NCBI RefSeq assembly: GCF_001890385.1 | Contig: NZ_CP018221.1 | Span: 2,033,501 to 2,097,500 of the forward strand | DNA from: Tardibacter chloracetimidivorans | GTDB taxonomy: Bacteria > Pseudomonadota > Alphaproteobacteria > Sphingomonadales > Sphingomonadaceae | Direction of reading: 5' to 3' | DNA length: 64,000 bases | Notes under the pieces: model-generated | What the model saw: only the letters and a program-made list of their open reading frames with translations | The model's database searches: none | What the model was told of the DNA's origin: nothing | Translations under genes and position numbers: made by a program | Shown here: positions 25,120 to 34,292 of the stretch, piece by piece | Layout: every line of letters begins with the position of its first letter | Position numbering within the stretch: position 1 is the stretch's first letter

Positions 25120-27414
25120 TCAGAACCGCGCCTCACCGGTGACGCCGAACGTTCTTGGCGGCGCAAGGTATGAAACGAGAGGGGTACCGATCAACGTGCT
25201 CGTGACGGTCGATGCGCTTATGGTCGTTTTGTCCGTAATATTGCGGACCCAGAGCGAGATACTCATCTTGTCCGACGGCCCCCTGTACTCGAGGAAAGCA
25301 TTGCCTTTGGCATGGGCTGCCTGAGAGACAACGCGATTCCCGAAAGGCGTAAAGTATACCCTGCTTACGTGCTCCACCTCACCCCGCAGAGAGAGCCATC
25401 CGTTGAAGGCGTCCAGTCCAAATTCCAAGCCGGCTTTGCCTTGCAAACGAGGCGACTGGGGTAGGTAGTTCCCGGCATAGTCGATTACCGGCGCGCCTGG
25501 CAGCGTCGGGTCGGCGGTGACATAGCGCTTAAACTTCGCGTCCAGATATCCTTCGTTAAGAGTGAACTGGATGTGGTCACCTATCTTCGCCTGGACCTCA
25601 ATCTCCGCTCCATAAGTGCGCGCAGATGCGGCATTCTGGGTAATGATCGTCGTCTGCTTAACGAGTGCAACCTGCAGATTCTTATAGTCATAATAAAAAC
25701 CGGATGCTGCAATCCGGAGACGACGGTCAAACAGTTCCGCCTTCAATCCTACTTCGTAATTCCAAAGTGTTTCGGGCTTGAAGGCAGGCTGAACCGATCC
25801 GAGGTCAAAGCCACCGCTCTTATATCCCTTTGCTACTGTCGCATACATATTTACGTCGGGTGTAAAGCGGTAGCTGATCGTTACCTTCGGAGTAAAGGAG
25901 GTGTCGCTCAGCTTGCCCGCGTGAGTGTCATAATGGTACAAACCCGACGCCTGCGGATCAGTCAACGGTGGCAACGATGTCAGCGGATTACTGAAGTTGT
26001 AAGGATCGAACAAATCAAACTGGTTCGCGTCCTGTACAGTTTTTCTCTCCCAAGCATAACGAATGCCAAAGGTCAGGTCTAATTTGTCCGTAGCAGAATA
26101 GGTTGCCTGTCCAAACCCGGCGACCGTATCGGTCTTGGCTACACCCCCAGCCCAATACCCCTGTAGAAATCCGTTGGGCGACGATGGAAGGGTGAGCCCA
26201 AACGTCTGGGTCGCGAGATTGGTTGCTTCGGACCCGAACGGAATCTCGACACTGCCTTTGATGCGCTCGTGAAACCCGTAAACTCCGGCAACCCAGCGCA
26301 GGCGTCCAGTTTGCTTGGAGAGTTGGAACTCTTGGCTATACTGGTCCGATTTTTCGGCGATGGTGAGCATAAATGCATCGCCGGTAGATAGATTGAAAAG
26401 GTTTTCGTATTTCGTGTGCCTATATGCAGTGGTCGACTTAAAAGAAATCTCCCCGAAGTCGTAGGTCGAGGTAAGTCCGGCTCCCCAGAAGTCCCGGCGG
26501 TTGTAAGGGTCGCGTTGAGAGCTAATATCTCTGATATCTGCGGGTACGGGCGCACCATGCGACGTCACCGGCAGGAGTGTGACAAATTCGGTAAACATCG
26601 GGAAAGCCTGACCACCGCGATGCGCCGCGAAGTTTCGGTCTTTCTCGTGGTGATAGTCGACGGCAACCAGGAAGGTCAGGGGGCCGTCCGGGAGTATCTT
26701 GAGCTTTCCACGAACACTCTGGGTTGAAGCGTTATCGATTTTGCGGCCCGTCAAAAGGTTCTTTCCATAACCATCACGATTCGTGATCTGGGCGGCCAGC
26801 CGCGCCTGCACAACATCGGCAATCGGTCCAGACAGAGCCGCTTCTTCTGTGAAAAGCGAATAATTCCCGATCGTTTGCCTGAAATAGCCCGACAGATCCT
26901 CGGTCGGATCAGCGGTTATAACATTCAGCGCGCCGCCTGTGGCGTTCCTGCCATACAGCGTGCCCTGTGGTCCCCTTAGAACCTCGATTCGGCTAACATC
27001 AAAGAACCCACTGGCTGCAGTGGCTGGCCTGCTATAGTAGACATTGTCCACATAATAGGCGACGCGCCCTTCGGCGCCTGTGTTGATCGAGTCAAATCCG
27101 ACACCGCGTATCGCGATGCGAGCAGTCCCGCCATAGGAACCAAAATTGAGATTGGGTACCGAGCCCGTCAGCGACTGAACATCCGTAATGCGCTGCTTTG
27201 CAAGATCGGATCCTGAAACGGCAGTGACTGCGACTGGTATACGCGAGAGGCGTTCCGAGACACGCTGTGCGGTCACCAGAATTTCCTCAAGACCTTCGGG
27301 CTGCTTATCACCAGGAGTCGGCGAGTTGGTCTGCGCAAATGCTCCGGTAGCCCCCATCGCCGCGCTCGCAAGCAGAAGGTAGCGCACTACTTCAACAGGT
27401 ACGATATTATTCAT
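25120..27414 (-). CDS. TonB-dependent receptor
   Basis: This protein has 764 residues from the ATG at 27414 (MNNIVPVEVV), which gives a proper signal peptide ending near GAFAQ; upstream starts would bury it. Plug marks are EEILVTAQRVSE and VLRGPQGTLYGRNATGG, and the barrel ends in TGEARF. It is similar in layout to the receptor at 12911-15244 but clearly diverged. It sits upstream of the SDR/cupin/mms operon on the same strand, separated by about 160 bp, and probably imports that pathway's substrate. Confidence 0.93.
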   Translation of the reverse strand: MNNIVPVEVVRYLLLASAAMGATGAFAQTNSPTPGDKQPEGLEEILVTAQRVSERLSRIPVAVTAVSGSDLAKQRITDVQSLTGSVPNLNFGSYGGTARIAIRGVGFDSINTGAEGRVAYYVDNVYYSRPATAASGFFDVSRIEVLRGPQGTLYGRNATGGALNVITADPTEDLSGYFRQTIGNYSLFTEEAALSGPIADVVQARLAAQITNRDGYGKNLLTGRKIDNASTQSVRGKLKILPDGPLTFLVAVDYHHEKDRNFAAHRGGQAFPMFTEFVTLLPVTSHGAPVPADIRDISSQRDPYNRRDFWGAGLTSTYDFGEISFKSTTAYRHTKYENLFNLSTGDAFMLTIAEKSDQYSQEFQLSKQTGRLRWVAGVYGFHERIKGSVEIPFGSEATNLATQTFGLTLPSSPNGFLQGYWAGGVAKTDTVAGFGQATYSATDKLDLTFGIRYAWERKTVQDANQFDLFDPYNFSNPLTSLPPLTDPQASGLYHYDTHAGKLSDTSFTPKVTISYRFTPDVNMYATVAKGYKSGGFDLGSVQPAFKPETLWNYEVGLKAELFDRRLRIAASGFYYDYKNLQVALVKQTTIITQNAASARTYGAEIEVQAKIGDHIQFTLNEGYLDAKFKRYVTADPTLPGAPVIDYAGNYLPQSPRLQGKAGLEFGLDAFNGWLSLRGEVEHVSRVYFTPFGNRVVSQAAHAKGNAFLEYRGPSDKMSISLWVRNITDKTTISASTVTSTLIGTPLVSYLAPPRTFGVTGEARF

Positions 27415-27722
27415 GCTTCCATCCCCTAAACGATGTGAATTCATATATTTATTTTTGCGTTCTGTGTTTTTGTCCGCACTCTCGTCCAAATGAACGTTTT
27501 GAGCTATCAGTCCATCTGTTACTCATCCGAGAATATGTCTCGGATATTGAACGCTATTAGCTTCGAGTTATCTGGATTATTATTTACATATGCCAGATCA
27601 TGAGAGGCTGCGACGCATACGGCAAGTATATCTCTGTCATTGCCGCCGACCGCGCACGAGTAAGCGCCCAGTCCTTCCTCAACCCGATATTCTTTCATAA
27701 TCGATCCACCCGGCGCGACTAG

Positions 27723-28572
27723 GGTCCAAACTCAATCAGCCTCTTGAAAATCGTTGGTCTCATTGATTCAAGGCGTTTTCGCTGAAGAGGAGGCCTTGGG
27801 GATGTCGCGTTCGTTGTTCTGGCTATCGGATGAAGCGTGGACAGCAATCGAGCTCCACTTGCCCAAGAACCAGCCAGGAGCACGACGTGTTGATGACCGG
27901 CGGGTGATCTCCGGCATCGTTCACATGCTCAAGTGCGGCGGTCGCTGGGCAGATTGCCCCGCCGAATACGGGCCGGCGACGACGGTCTACAACCGATGGA
28001 ACAGGTGGAGCCGGCGGGGCATCTGGACACGCATCCTGGCTGCACTGACCGAAGAAGGCTGGATCGCCGAGACCGGGCAGATCGATAGCAGCTACATCAA
28101 GGCTCACCGTAGCGCCGGTGGGGCAAAGGGGGGGCGCGAGCCAATGCCATTGGGATCTCGCGTGGCGGCCGGACAACAAAGATCCACGCCCTTGTCGACG
28201 TCCTCGGACGGCCGCTTCGTCTCGTCCTGACGCCCGGCAACACATCGGACGTGAAGGGCGCCGACCTGCTCATCAACGAAACAGCGGGAATGAAGCGGGT
28301 GATCGCCGACCGCGGCTACGACGCCAATCGCATTAGGACCATCCTGCGCGAACAGGGCACGACCCCGGTGATCCCCGGCCGCCGCAACCGCAAGCGCCCG
28401 ATCCAATATGACAAACGCCGCTACAAAGATCGCTGGCGGGTCGAGGCTATGTTCTGCCGCCTCAAGGATTTCCGCCGGATCGCTACTCGCTACGACAAGC
28501 TTGCACGAAACTTCCTCTCAGCCGTAAGCCTCGCTGCCGCTGTGGCTTTCTGGCTCTGATTGAGTCTCAACC
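27723..28572 (+). mobile_element. IS5-family (IS427-like) element, copy 2, complete
   Basis: This 850-bp element has near-identical terminal repeats GGTCCAAACTCAATCAG and (complement) GGTTGAGACTCAATCAG, flanked by CTAG on both sides (27719-27722, 28573-28576). It is in the opposite orientation to copy 1 at 6071-8078. Apart from the nested insertion in copy 1, the two differ by at least one base. Confidence 0.93.
27802..28559 (+). CDS. IS5-family transposase made by -1 frameshift
   Basis: OrfA (MSRSLFWLSDEAW to SAGGAKGG) carries the helix-turn-helix-like DUF4096 region and the first catalytic aspartate (GQIDSSYIKAH). OrfB reads on in the -1 frame (ARANAIGISRGGRTTKIHALVD) with the second aspartate (ADRGYDANRI) and the glutamate region (RWRVEAMFCRLKDFRRIATRYDK). 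The frames meet at a run of seven G at 28128-28134, a slippery site of the kind used by this IS group. A GAGGAGG ribosome site precedes the ATG. Confidence 0.87.
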
Positions 28573-29668
28573 CTAGAACAGTTGCCTTGCGGCCAAACGG
28601 ATCGCAAACCCAGACGTTGCCTTCCGCATTGGCGGTAATTCCGTCAGGGCCGAACACCATTGCAGGTACGAAATCCGGGAGATCAGAGTCTCGGATAGGT
28701 GGACCGAAGCTTGCCCATATAGACCGATCCGTCAGTCCACCATCGCTCTCGACTCTGAAGGATGTCAGCCGTTGTCCGAAGGTCTCAGCAACAACCAGGG
28801 TTTGTCCATCATCAAGGAACGTCATGCCGTTGGGGAACAGAAGATCGTCGGCAGCAATGTGGACCGACCCATCTGGATCGACGCGCAGGATCGCTCCTGG
28901 GGCGAACGGTGCTCCACCTTGCACGTCGAACCCCATCGTACCAATATAGCTCCGGCCAAAGGCGTCGGTAACCATGTCATTGGGAATGCCGCGCTGCGCC
29001 GACGAGAGATCGGCGAAGTGCTGGAGACCGCTGGCGTCCAGCTTGAGAAGCTGGCTGTCGTGCATCGCCACGATGACCAGTTCACCTTCGGGCAGCCAGC
29101 CTATGCTCGAGACAGTAGTATCATGAGCTAGAATTGTCTCTGCATTGCCCTGGGGGGTAACAGCGATCACCTTGCCACCGAAGCAGTCCACCGCCCAGAA
29201 GCGCCCATCCCGCCACCTCAGGCCCTCGAGAAATTTCCAGCCTGCTGTAAATGTCTGCATCCTGGCCTTCCCTTCTTTGGATTCTGTCTGATTTTTCCCG
29301 CTGTGCCGATCTAATCGGTGGCCAGGAGAGTGCGTGTGACGCGAGTACTTTTTGGGCAATACAGCTTTCGCGGGCTGCAACTCAGCCATATGCAACGCAG
29401 CGCCAATGGCCTCCGCATCCAGGAGAAGCCAATCTCGCTTTCGCTCAGATGGGCTTCATGTAAAGCGTATTTGAGCGCAATCGCTGCGATCACCGTGGCC
29501 GGACGCTGAGCCATTGGGATCTCTGTCGCCGACGTCCCTCCCATAATTATTGTTGGGCGCATCAGGTTGAAGCGCCGAGAACATTGTTTGCACAATCAGC
29601 GCGTAGCTGCACCGCGAGCATCTGCAGAGGCATTGTGCGAAGATGCACACCGTGCTTATAGATCAGGG

Positions 29669-30556
29669 GTGAACTGGGACGATCTCCGCTACTTCCTTGA
29701 ACTTGCGCGTACGGGAAAGCTGACGGCTGCGGCGCGGCGATTGTCCGTTGAACATACAACCGTGTCCCGCCGCGTCCAGGCGTGCGAGGCGAGTGCCGGG
29801 GCGCCGCTTTTTACACGAAGCGCGTCTGGATATGCGCTGACGGAGGCCGGCCGGAAGTTGTTGCCGCGCGCCGAGGCCATGGAGCAGGCCTTTGCGGGAA
29901 TTGAACGCTCGCTTACCGGCGAAAGTCGAGAACCGTCCGGACTCGTTCGCATCGGGTGCAGCGAGGCTTATGGAACCACGATCCTGCCGCGTCATCTGGT
30001 AGATCTCGCATCGACATACCCGAACTTGAGCGTCGATTTACTAGCGCTTCCAAGGGTAATTCAGCTGCCTCGCAACGAAGCGGATATCGTAATCACGATT
30101 GATCGGCCAGAGCGGGGCCCATATGTTTCCGTCAAGTTGGCCGACTACGTGCTCCGCCTCTATGCCTCCAAATCCTATCTGGCGAATACGGCATCGATTA
30201 CCACGAAGGAGCATCTGAAAGGTCACCGATTTATCAGCTATGTCGAGGATTTCACGATCGCGAAGGACCTGCCCGCTGCGCAGCCGCTGCTCGCCCCGGA
30301 TTATGTCCCGCTGAAAAGCACAAGCATTCTGGCGCAGCGGACTGCCGCGATCGCGGGTGCCGGAATCGCGATCCTCCCGACCTACCTGATCACTCGGGAC
30401 ATGGGTCTCGAGGTGATTCTTGACGGCGAAGTGCGCTTCGAGCGCACCTATTGGATGGCGATGCCACTCGAACTCAAGGGATACAGGCGCATACGGTTGG
30501 TGTGGGAGTTCCTGCGCAAGGCCGCTTTGCGAGAACGCCCACAAATGATCGCATGA
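29669..30556 (+). CDS. LysR family transcriptional regulator
   Basis: This protein has 295 residues from a GTG at 29669 (VNWDDLRYFLELARTGKLT), the usual length and N-terminus for the family. A winged helix-turn-helix occupies residues 1-60 (AAARRLSVEHTTVSRRVQACEA). The periplasmic-binding-like effector domain follows (VRIGCSEAYGTTILPRHL). It is divergent from the SMP-30 gene and convergent with the fumarylacetoacetase gene. LysR proteins usually activate a divergent neighbour in response to a pathway intermediate, so the SMP-30 gene is the likely target. The ligand is unknown. Confidence 0.9.
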   Translation: MNWDDLRYFLELARTGKLTAAARRLSVEHTTVSRRVQACEASAGAPLFTRSASGYALTEAGRKLLPRAEAMEQAFAGIERSLTGESREPSGLVRIGCSEAYGTTILPRHLVDLASTYPNLSVDLLALPRVIQLPRNEADIVITIDRPERGPYVSVKLADYVLRLYASKSYLANTASITTKEHLKGHRFISYVEDFTIAKDLPAAQPLLAPDYVPLKSTSILAQRTAAIAGAGIAILPTYLITRDMGLEVILDGEVRFERTYWMAMPLELKGYRRIRLVWEFLRKAALRERPQMIA

Positions 30557-30700
30557 TGTGCCTTCACGCCTAAAGCGAGTTCGGGTCCGAGTGGCCACAA
30601 CTCCAGATGTTTAGTCCTGGCATTGGATGGTGCGGATTGAGTGCAAACCTTGTGGCTTTTTGACCTTTAAGCCGGGTACTTCTTGAGGCGGCTTGCGTTC

Positions 30701-32011
30701 CTAACCGACGGACTCAAGGGCGGGCGTGACGCGTCCCATGCAAGGGCCAAAACCGATTGACACGAAACCTCCGCGCTCACACCGACCGAATAGTGCGATC
30801 TCATCACCATCGTCGATAAATTCACGTGTTTCGCCATTCGGGAGTGTAATCGGCTCCTTGCCCACGGTCGAAAGTTCAAAAAAGCTTGCCAGATCCGCCC
30901 TTGTTGGGCCGGATATCGTGCCTGTTCCGATGAGGTCACCTGGGGCCAGGCGGCAACCAGTTATGGAATGCTGCGCAAGCATCTGCGCAGGGGTCCAGTA
31001 CATGTAGCGCGACCCGGTCTTGAGGAGAGGAGCAGGGGGCTCGCCAGCCGCGCGCATCTTTTCCGTCCAGATAGTCGCAGACAACGCGACATCAATCCCG
31101 CCTTCACGTTGGTCGGCAGAATCGATCAGGTAAGACGGAACCGAGGCAGTGCCGGGCATCCGCTCCATGGCCGGCAATCTAAACGGCTCCATAGCATCCA
31201 CCGTGATCACCCACGGCGAGATGGTTGTGCCCGAACTTTTGCCGTTGAACGCGCCTAGGGGTGCCATTTCGAACATTTGAATGTCCCGAGCAGACCAGTC
31301 ATTAAGGAGACAGAAGCCGATGACATGGTCGGCTGCGTCGCTAATTGATATGGGCTCGCCCGTCCTGTTGCCTGGGCCGACAAAGAAGCCCATTTCGAGT
31401 TCGAAGTCGAACCAGACGGAAGGGCCGAACGTTGGCAAGGGGTCCTGATCAAGGCGCTTGCGCATGCCAAGCGGGCGGCGCAGTTCCGTCCCGCTGACCA
31501 GAACCGTCGAAGCCCGGGCGTTATACGCCGTGGGGATATAATGATAGTTCAAGGGCAGCTGGTAGTGCGGGCCGTTGATTATCTCTCCGCACCTTATGGC
31601 ATGATGGATTCCTACGAAGAAATCCGTAAAGCCGCGGATCGAAGTCGGCAGGTGCATAGCACAATCGGACATCTCGTGCAGGAGGCTGTCGTCGGGAGTT
31701 CCCGTTTCGGAGTCGAGAATGGCGAAAACATCGTGCCGCAACTCTGTAACTGGACTGCGGCCCAAGGCAAAAAGAGCATCCAGATTTTCGCCGAGCACCG
31801 CCTCTGCCGCAGGTTGACGCAGAAGCCCCCGTTCCGCCGCGGTGCGAAGATCCAGAATCTTGTCTCCGATGGCCACTCCACATCGTGGCCCGTCCGGCGC
31901 TTTCGAGAAAACGCCAAGCGGAAGATTTTGAAGCGGGAAGTCTGTTCCATGGTCGTTGGCGCTTGCAACCCAGCTACGCCGGCTGGCGACATGCGTGTGA
32001 TCGATAGCCAT
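30701..32011 (-). CDS. fahA: Fumarylacetoacetase
   Basis: This 436-residue protein is close in pattern to the animal-type two-domain enzyme. The metal and catalytic residues are present: DFFVGIHHA, DFELEMGFFVGPGN (two glutamate ligands) and NDWSARDIQMFEMAPLGAFNGKSSGTT with the aspartate ligand (described in parts: NDWSARDIQ and GKSSGTTISPW). It cleaves fumarylacetoacetate or a similar acylpyruvate to fumarate and acetoacetate, the end of homogentisate breakdown. No homogentisate dioxygenase or maleylacetoacetate isomerase gene is near, so it may serve another acylpyruvate. The start follows GGGAG. Confidence 0.92.
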   Translation of the reverse strand: MAIDHTHVASRRSWVASANDHGTDFPLQNLPLGVFSKAPDGPRCGVAIGDKILDLRTAAERGLLRQPAAEAVLGENLDALFALGRSPVTELRHDVFAILDSETGTPDDSLLHEMSDCAMHLPTSIRGFTDFFVGIHHAIRCGEIINGPHYQLPLNYHYIPTAYNARASTVLVSGTELRRPLGMRKRLDQDPLPTFGPSVWFDFELEMGFFVGPGNRTGEPISISDAADHVIGFCLLNDWSARDIQMFEMAPLGAFNGKSSGTTISPWVITVDAMEPFRLPAMERMPGTASVPSYLIDSADQREGGIDVALSATIWTEKMRAAGEPPAPLLKTGSRYMYWTPAQMLAQHSITGCRLAPGDLIGTGTISGPTRADLASFFELSTVGKEPITLPNGETREFIDDGDEIALFGRCERGGFVSIGFGPCMGRVTPALESVG

Positions 32012-32268
32012 ATGCTACTCCCGAATATGCAGAGGGCTGGCCGATCGGCAACAGAACAGCAGACGCGCGCCTCGTCACCCTCGGAAAAGAGTGTCAGCCC
32101 ATTCAGTCGATCGATTGAAGCAAACGGCGCAGGATGTCAAGGAGTCTGGACTCCCCGCGCGACGCAGCAGGCAGCACCTCTACGCTCACCAAAAGCATTC
32201 CACCTTGGCTTTTTGATGCAACTCGGATCCACCCGGACAAGGCTATGGAATGAAGCCGAGCAGGCCGG

Positions 32269-33195
32269 TCAAATAGCCTTGATCCTGGCTTTCGCAGCCT
32301 CATATTCTGCAACAAGTCGATCAACGATCTCGGCAACTGGCGGCGTATCGATGATTGAGCCGACGCCGTGACCACCGCTCCAGACATCACGCCACGCCTT
32401 GATGCCTTCCGGAAGGTTGGGCTTGAAAAGCTCGAGCCGATCGGGAAGGGCATCGGGATCCAAGCCTGCTCGCACGATAGAACCGCGCAGGAATGTCGCC
32501 GGTAGCCCGGAGATTCTATCGGTCAGAACGACATCGGCCATGGTTTCGGAGACCAACAACGCCTTGTAAGCCTCAGACGCGAGCGACTCTTCGGACGCGG
32601 CGAATCGAGTGCCCATGTATACAAGATCGGCGCCGAGCGCGCGGGCCGCGGCAATACCGCTACCGTCGGAAATCGCACCGGCGAGCAAGATCGGACCGTT
32701 CCAAAAGGCACGGACTTGAGACACGAACGCGAAAGGGTTGGCGGTGCCGGTGTGTCCGCCCGCCCCGGCGGTCAGGAGAATGAGTCCGTCGACACCCGCC
32801 GCGATCGCCTTCTGGGCATGGCGCAAGGTAGCCACATCGTGGAACACAAGGCCACCAAAGGCATGAATTCGCTCTACCGCCTCAGCGGGATTGCCCACGC
32901 TCGTAATCACCACGGGAGGCTTGATCGCTTCGAGCAGTCTTAAATCATCGGCGAAGCGCGGCGCTCCAGGCCCCTGTATGATGAGGTTAACGGCATAGGG
33001 TTGCTCGTCCAGAGTCCCTTCGATCTTCTCCAGCCAGCCTTTGAGTTGATCCGTCGACCGAGCGTTAAGCGCTGGAAAGGCACCGAGGATGCCGGCTTGC
33101 CCCGCAGCGATTACAAGGTCGGGACCGGAGACCAGCAGCATGGGTGCTGCGACGACGGGAAGCCGCAAACGGGTCTTGAGGTCGTCAAAGTTCAT
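32269..33195 (-). CDS. Nitronate monooxygenase (2-nitropropane dioxygenase family)
   Basis: This 308-residue TIM-barrel flavoprotein has the FMN-site segments AAPMLLVSGPDLVIAAGQAGILG, GAGGHTGTANPF and GAISDGSGIAAARALGADLVYMGTRF. The family oxidises alkyl nitronates with O2 to carbonyl compounds and nitrite, and some members are NADH:quinone reductases or enoyl reductases instead. It lies between the nitroreductase and fumarylacetoacetase genes on the same strand (gaps of 168 and 257 bp). The neighbouring nitroreductase hints at nitro-compound metabolism but does not prove it. Confidence 0.88.
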   Translation of the reverse strand: MNFDDLKTRLRLPVVAAPMLLVSGPDLVIAAGQAGILGAFPALNARSTDQLKGWLEKIEGTLDEQPYAVNLIIQGPGAPRFADDLRLLEAIKPPVVITSVGNPAEAVERIHAFGGLVFHDVATLRHAQKAIAAGVDGLILLTAGAGGHTGTANPFAFVSQVRAFWNGPILLAGAISDGSGIAAARALGADLVYMGTRFAASEESLASEAYKALLVSETMADVVLTDRISGLPATFLRGSIVRAGLDPDALPDRLELFKPNLPEGIKAWRDVWSGGHGVGSIIDTPPVAEIVDRLVAEYEAAKARIKAI

Positions 33196-33363
33196 ACGAT
33201 TTCTTCCAATACAGCGGACCGGCTAGATATTTGAGCCGTCACATGCCAGGCGCCGACCTGTTGAGGCCGTCCATTTCTGGTTCAGTTGTTGCTCGGTAGC
33301 CGAAAGTGGCCGGCGCGCCAGGAGCGGGATCCGTTGGCAGGAGTCGATGTGCGATTGGCAGAG

Positions 33364-34047
33364 TCAACAGTGCCGTATGACGAAGTCCTGGTGCGGAGCG
33401 CGCTCTGTAACAAGCTGGTTTTCCTTTGCTTCATAGTCAGCATAGCCGAGCGCCATCCCCGAGACAATTACATGTTGGTCCGGCAAATTGAGCACTTTCC
33501 GTACCGGCCGACCATATTCCGCCCACGCCTGCTGAGGGCATGTTTCGAGACCGTAGGCCCGTGCAACTGTCATAACGTTCGTCATGATGTTGCCCAGATC
33601 GATCCAGGCGCCGAGCCCCCAGTCCCGTTCCATCGTAAAGAACAGACCAACTGGCGCACCAAAGAACTGAAAGTTGCGTAGTAGCGCGCGCTTGCGCCCT
33701 TCGAAATCGTTACGCTCTATCCCGTAGATCGCGAAGAGATCGAAGCCGACCTTCCGACGCCGAGAAAGATAAGGCTCCCGAAATTCCGTGGGAAAATAGG
33801 GATAATCATCGCTGCGCTCTCCGGAATCCGCTGCTTCGGTAACTTGACGGCAGAGGGCGTCGCGTGTTTCCCCGGTAACGAAATGGATCAGCCAAGGCTG
33901 CATATTCTGTCCGGACGGCGCGCGCGCGGCGATCTCGATAATCTCGAGCACGGTTTCGTCCGCCACCGGCGTTGGCAGGAAACGCCTGATCGAGCGACGT
34001 CCTTTGACTGCATCGATTATTGCCTGCCTATCGCCGACTACACTCAT
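33364..34047 (-). CDS. Nitroreductase family flavoprotein
   Basis: This 227-residue FMN-dependent protein has the typical start (AVKGRRSIRRFLPTPV), the APSGQNMQPW motif around residue 44, and a C-terminal FMN segment (SGMALGYADYEAKENQL). Members reduce nitroaromatics or quinones, or act on other conjugated substrates such as enones and flavin cofactors. It is on the same strand as the MBL hydrolase, nitronate monooxygenase and fumarylacetoacetase genes, with gaps of 150-260 bp. Separate promoters are therefore possible. Confidence 0.9.
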   Translation of the reverse strand: MSVVGDRQAIIDAVKGRRSIRRFLPTPVADETVLEIIEIAARAPSGQNMQPWLIHFVTGETRDALCRQVTEAADSGERSDDYPYFPTEFREPYLSRRRKVGFDLFAIYGIERNDFEGRKRALLRNFQFFGAPVGLFFTMERDWGLGAWIDLGNIMTNVMTVARAYGLETCPQQAWAEYGRPVRKVLNLPDQHVIVSGMALGYADYEAKENQLVTERAPHQDFVIRHC

Positions 34048-34292
34048 ACCGGTTCGCTCCCGTTGCCTCGGCTTTTGCTCACGTGCGCAGTAGGGCTAAT
34101 ATCCTGCCTTGCCAATACAGGCGCACGGTGGCGGATGCCGCCCGAGCATGCCTCGCCTGCGCTGCTTCCTATCGTGGCAGGCTGCGAATGCGACTTGTCA
34201 GCGCCGTATAGCGACAGAATTTCACGAGCCTCATCGGACGCCGCAACCGTTCAGGCAAGGCCTTCAATAATTTGGAGGAAAGGGCGGTTGCC

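Larger units (their letters stand above)
27529..29260 (-). pseudogene. SMP-30/gluconolactonase-like protein, split by IS5-family copy 2
   Basis: The N-terminal part (29260 down to 28573, from MQTFTAGWKFLEGLRW to FGRKATVL) and the C-terminal part (27722 down to 27529, VAPGGSIMKEYRVEEGLGAYSC to NIRDIFSDE and a stop) join in frame when the 850-bp IS and one CTAG copy are removed. The restored protein would be about 290 residues: a six-bladed SMP-30/LRE beta-propeller with EGLRW, PNDM and FPNGM motifs, the metal-site positions of lactonases. Such enzymes hydrolyse lactones. The present allele is interrupted after about 229 residues. Confidence 0.88.

Noticed and set aside
6071-28572. The two IS5-family copies as ends of a composite transposon
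   Set aside because: Each copy has its own CTAG duplication and interrupts a different gene, so they are independent insertions. Recombination between them would invert, not move, the segment.
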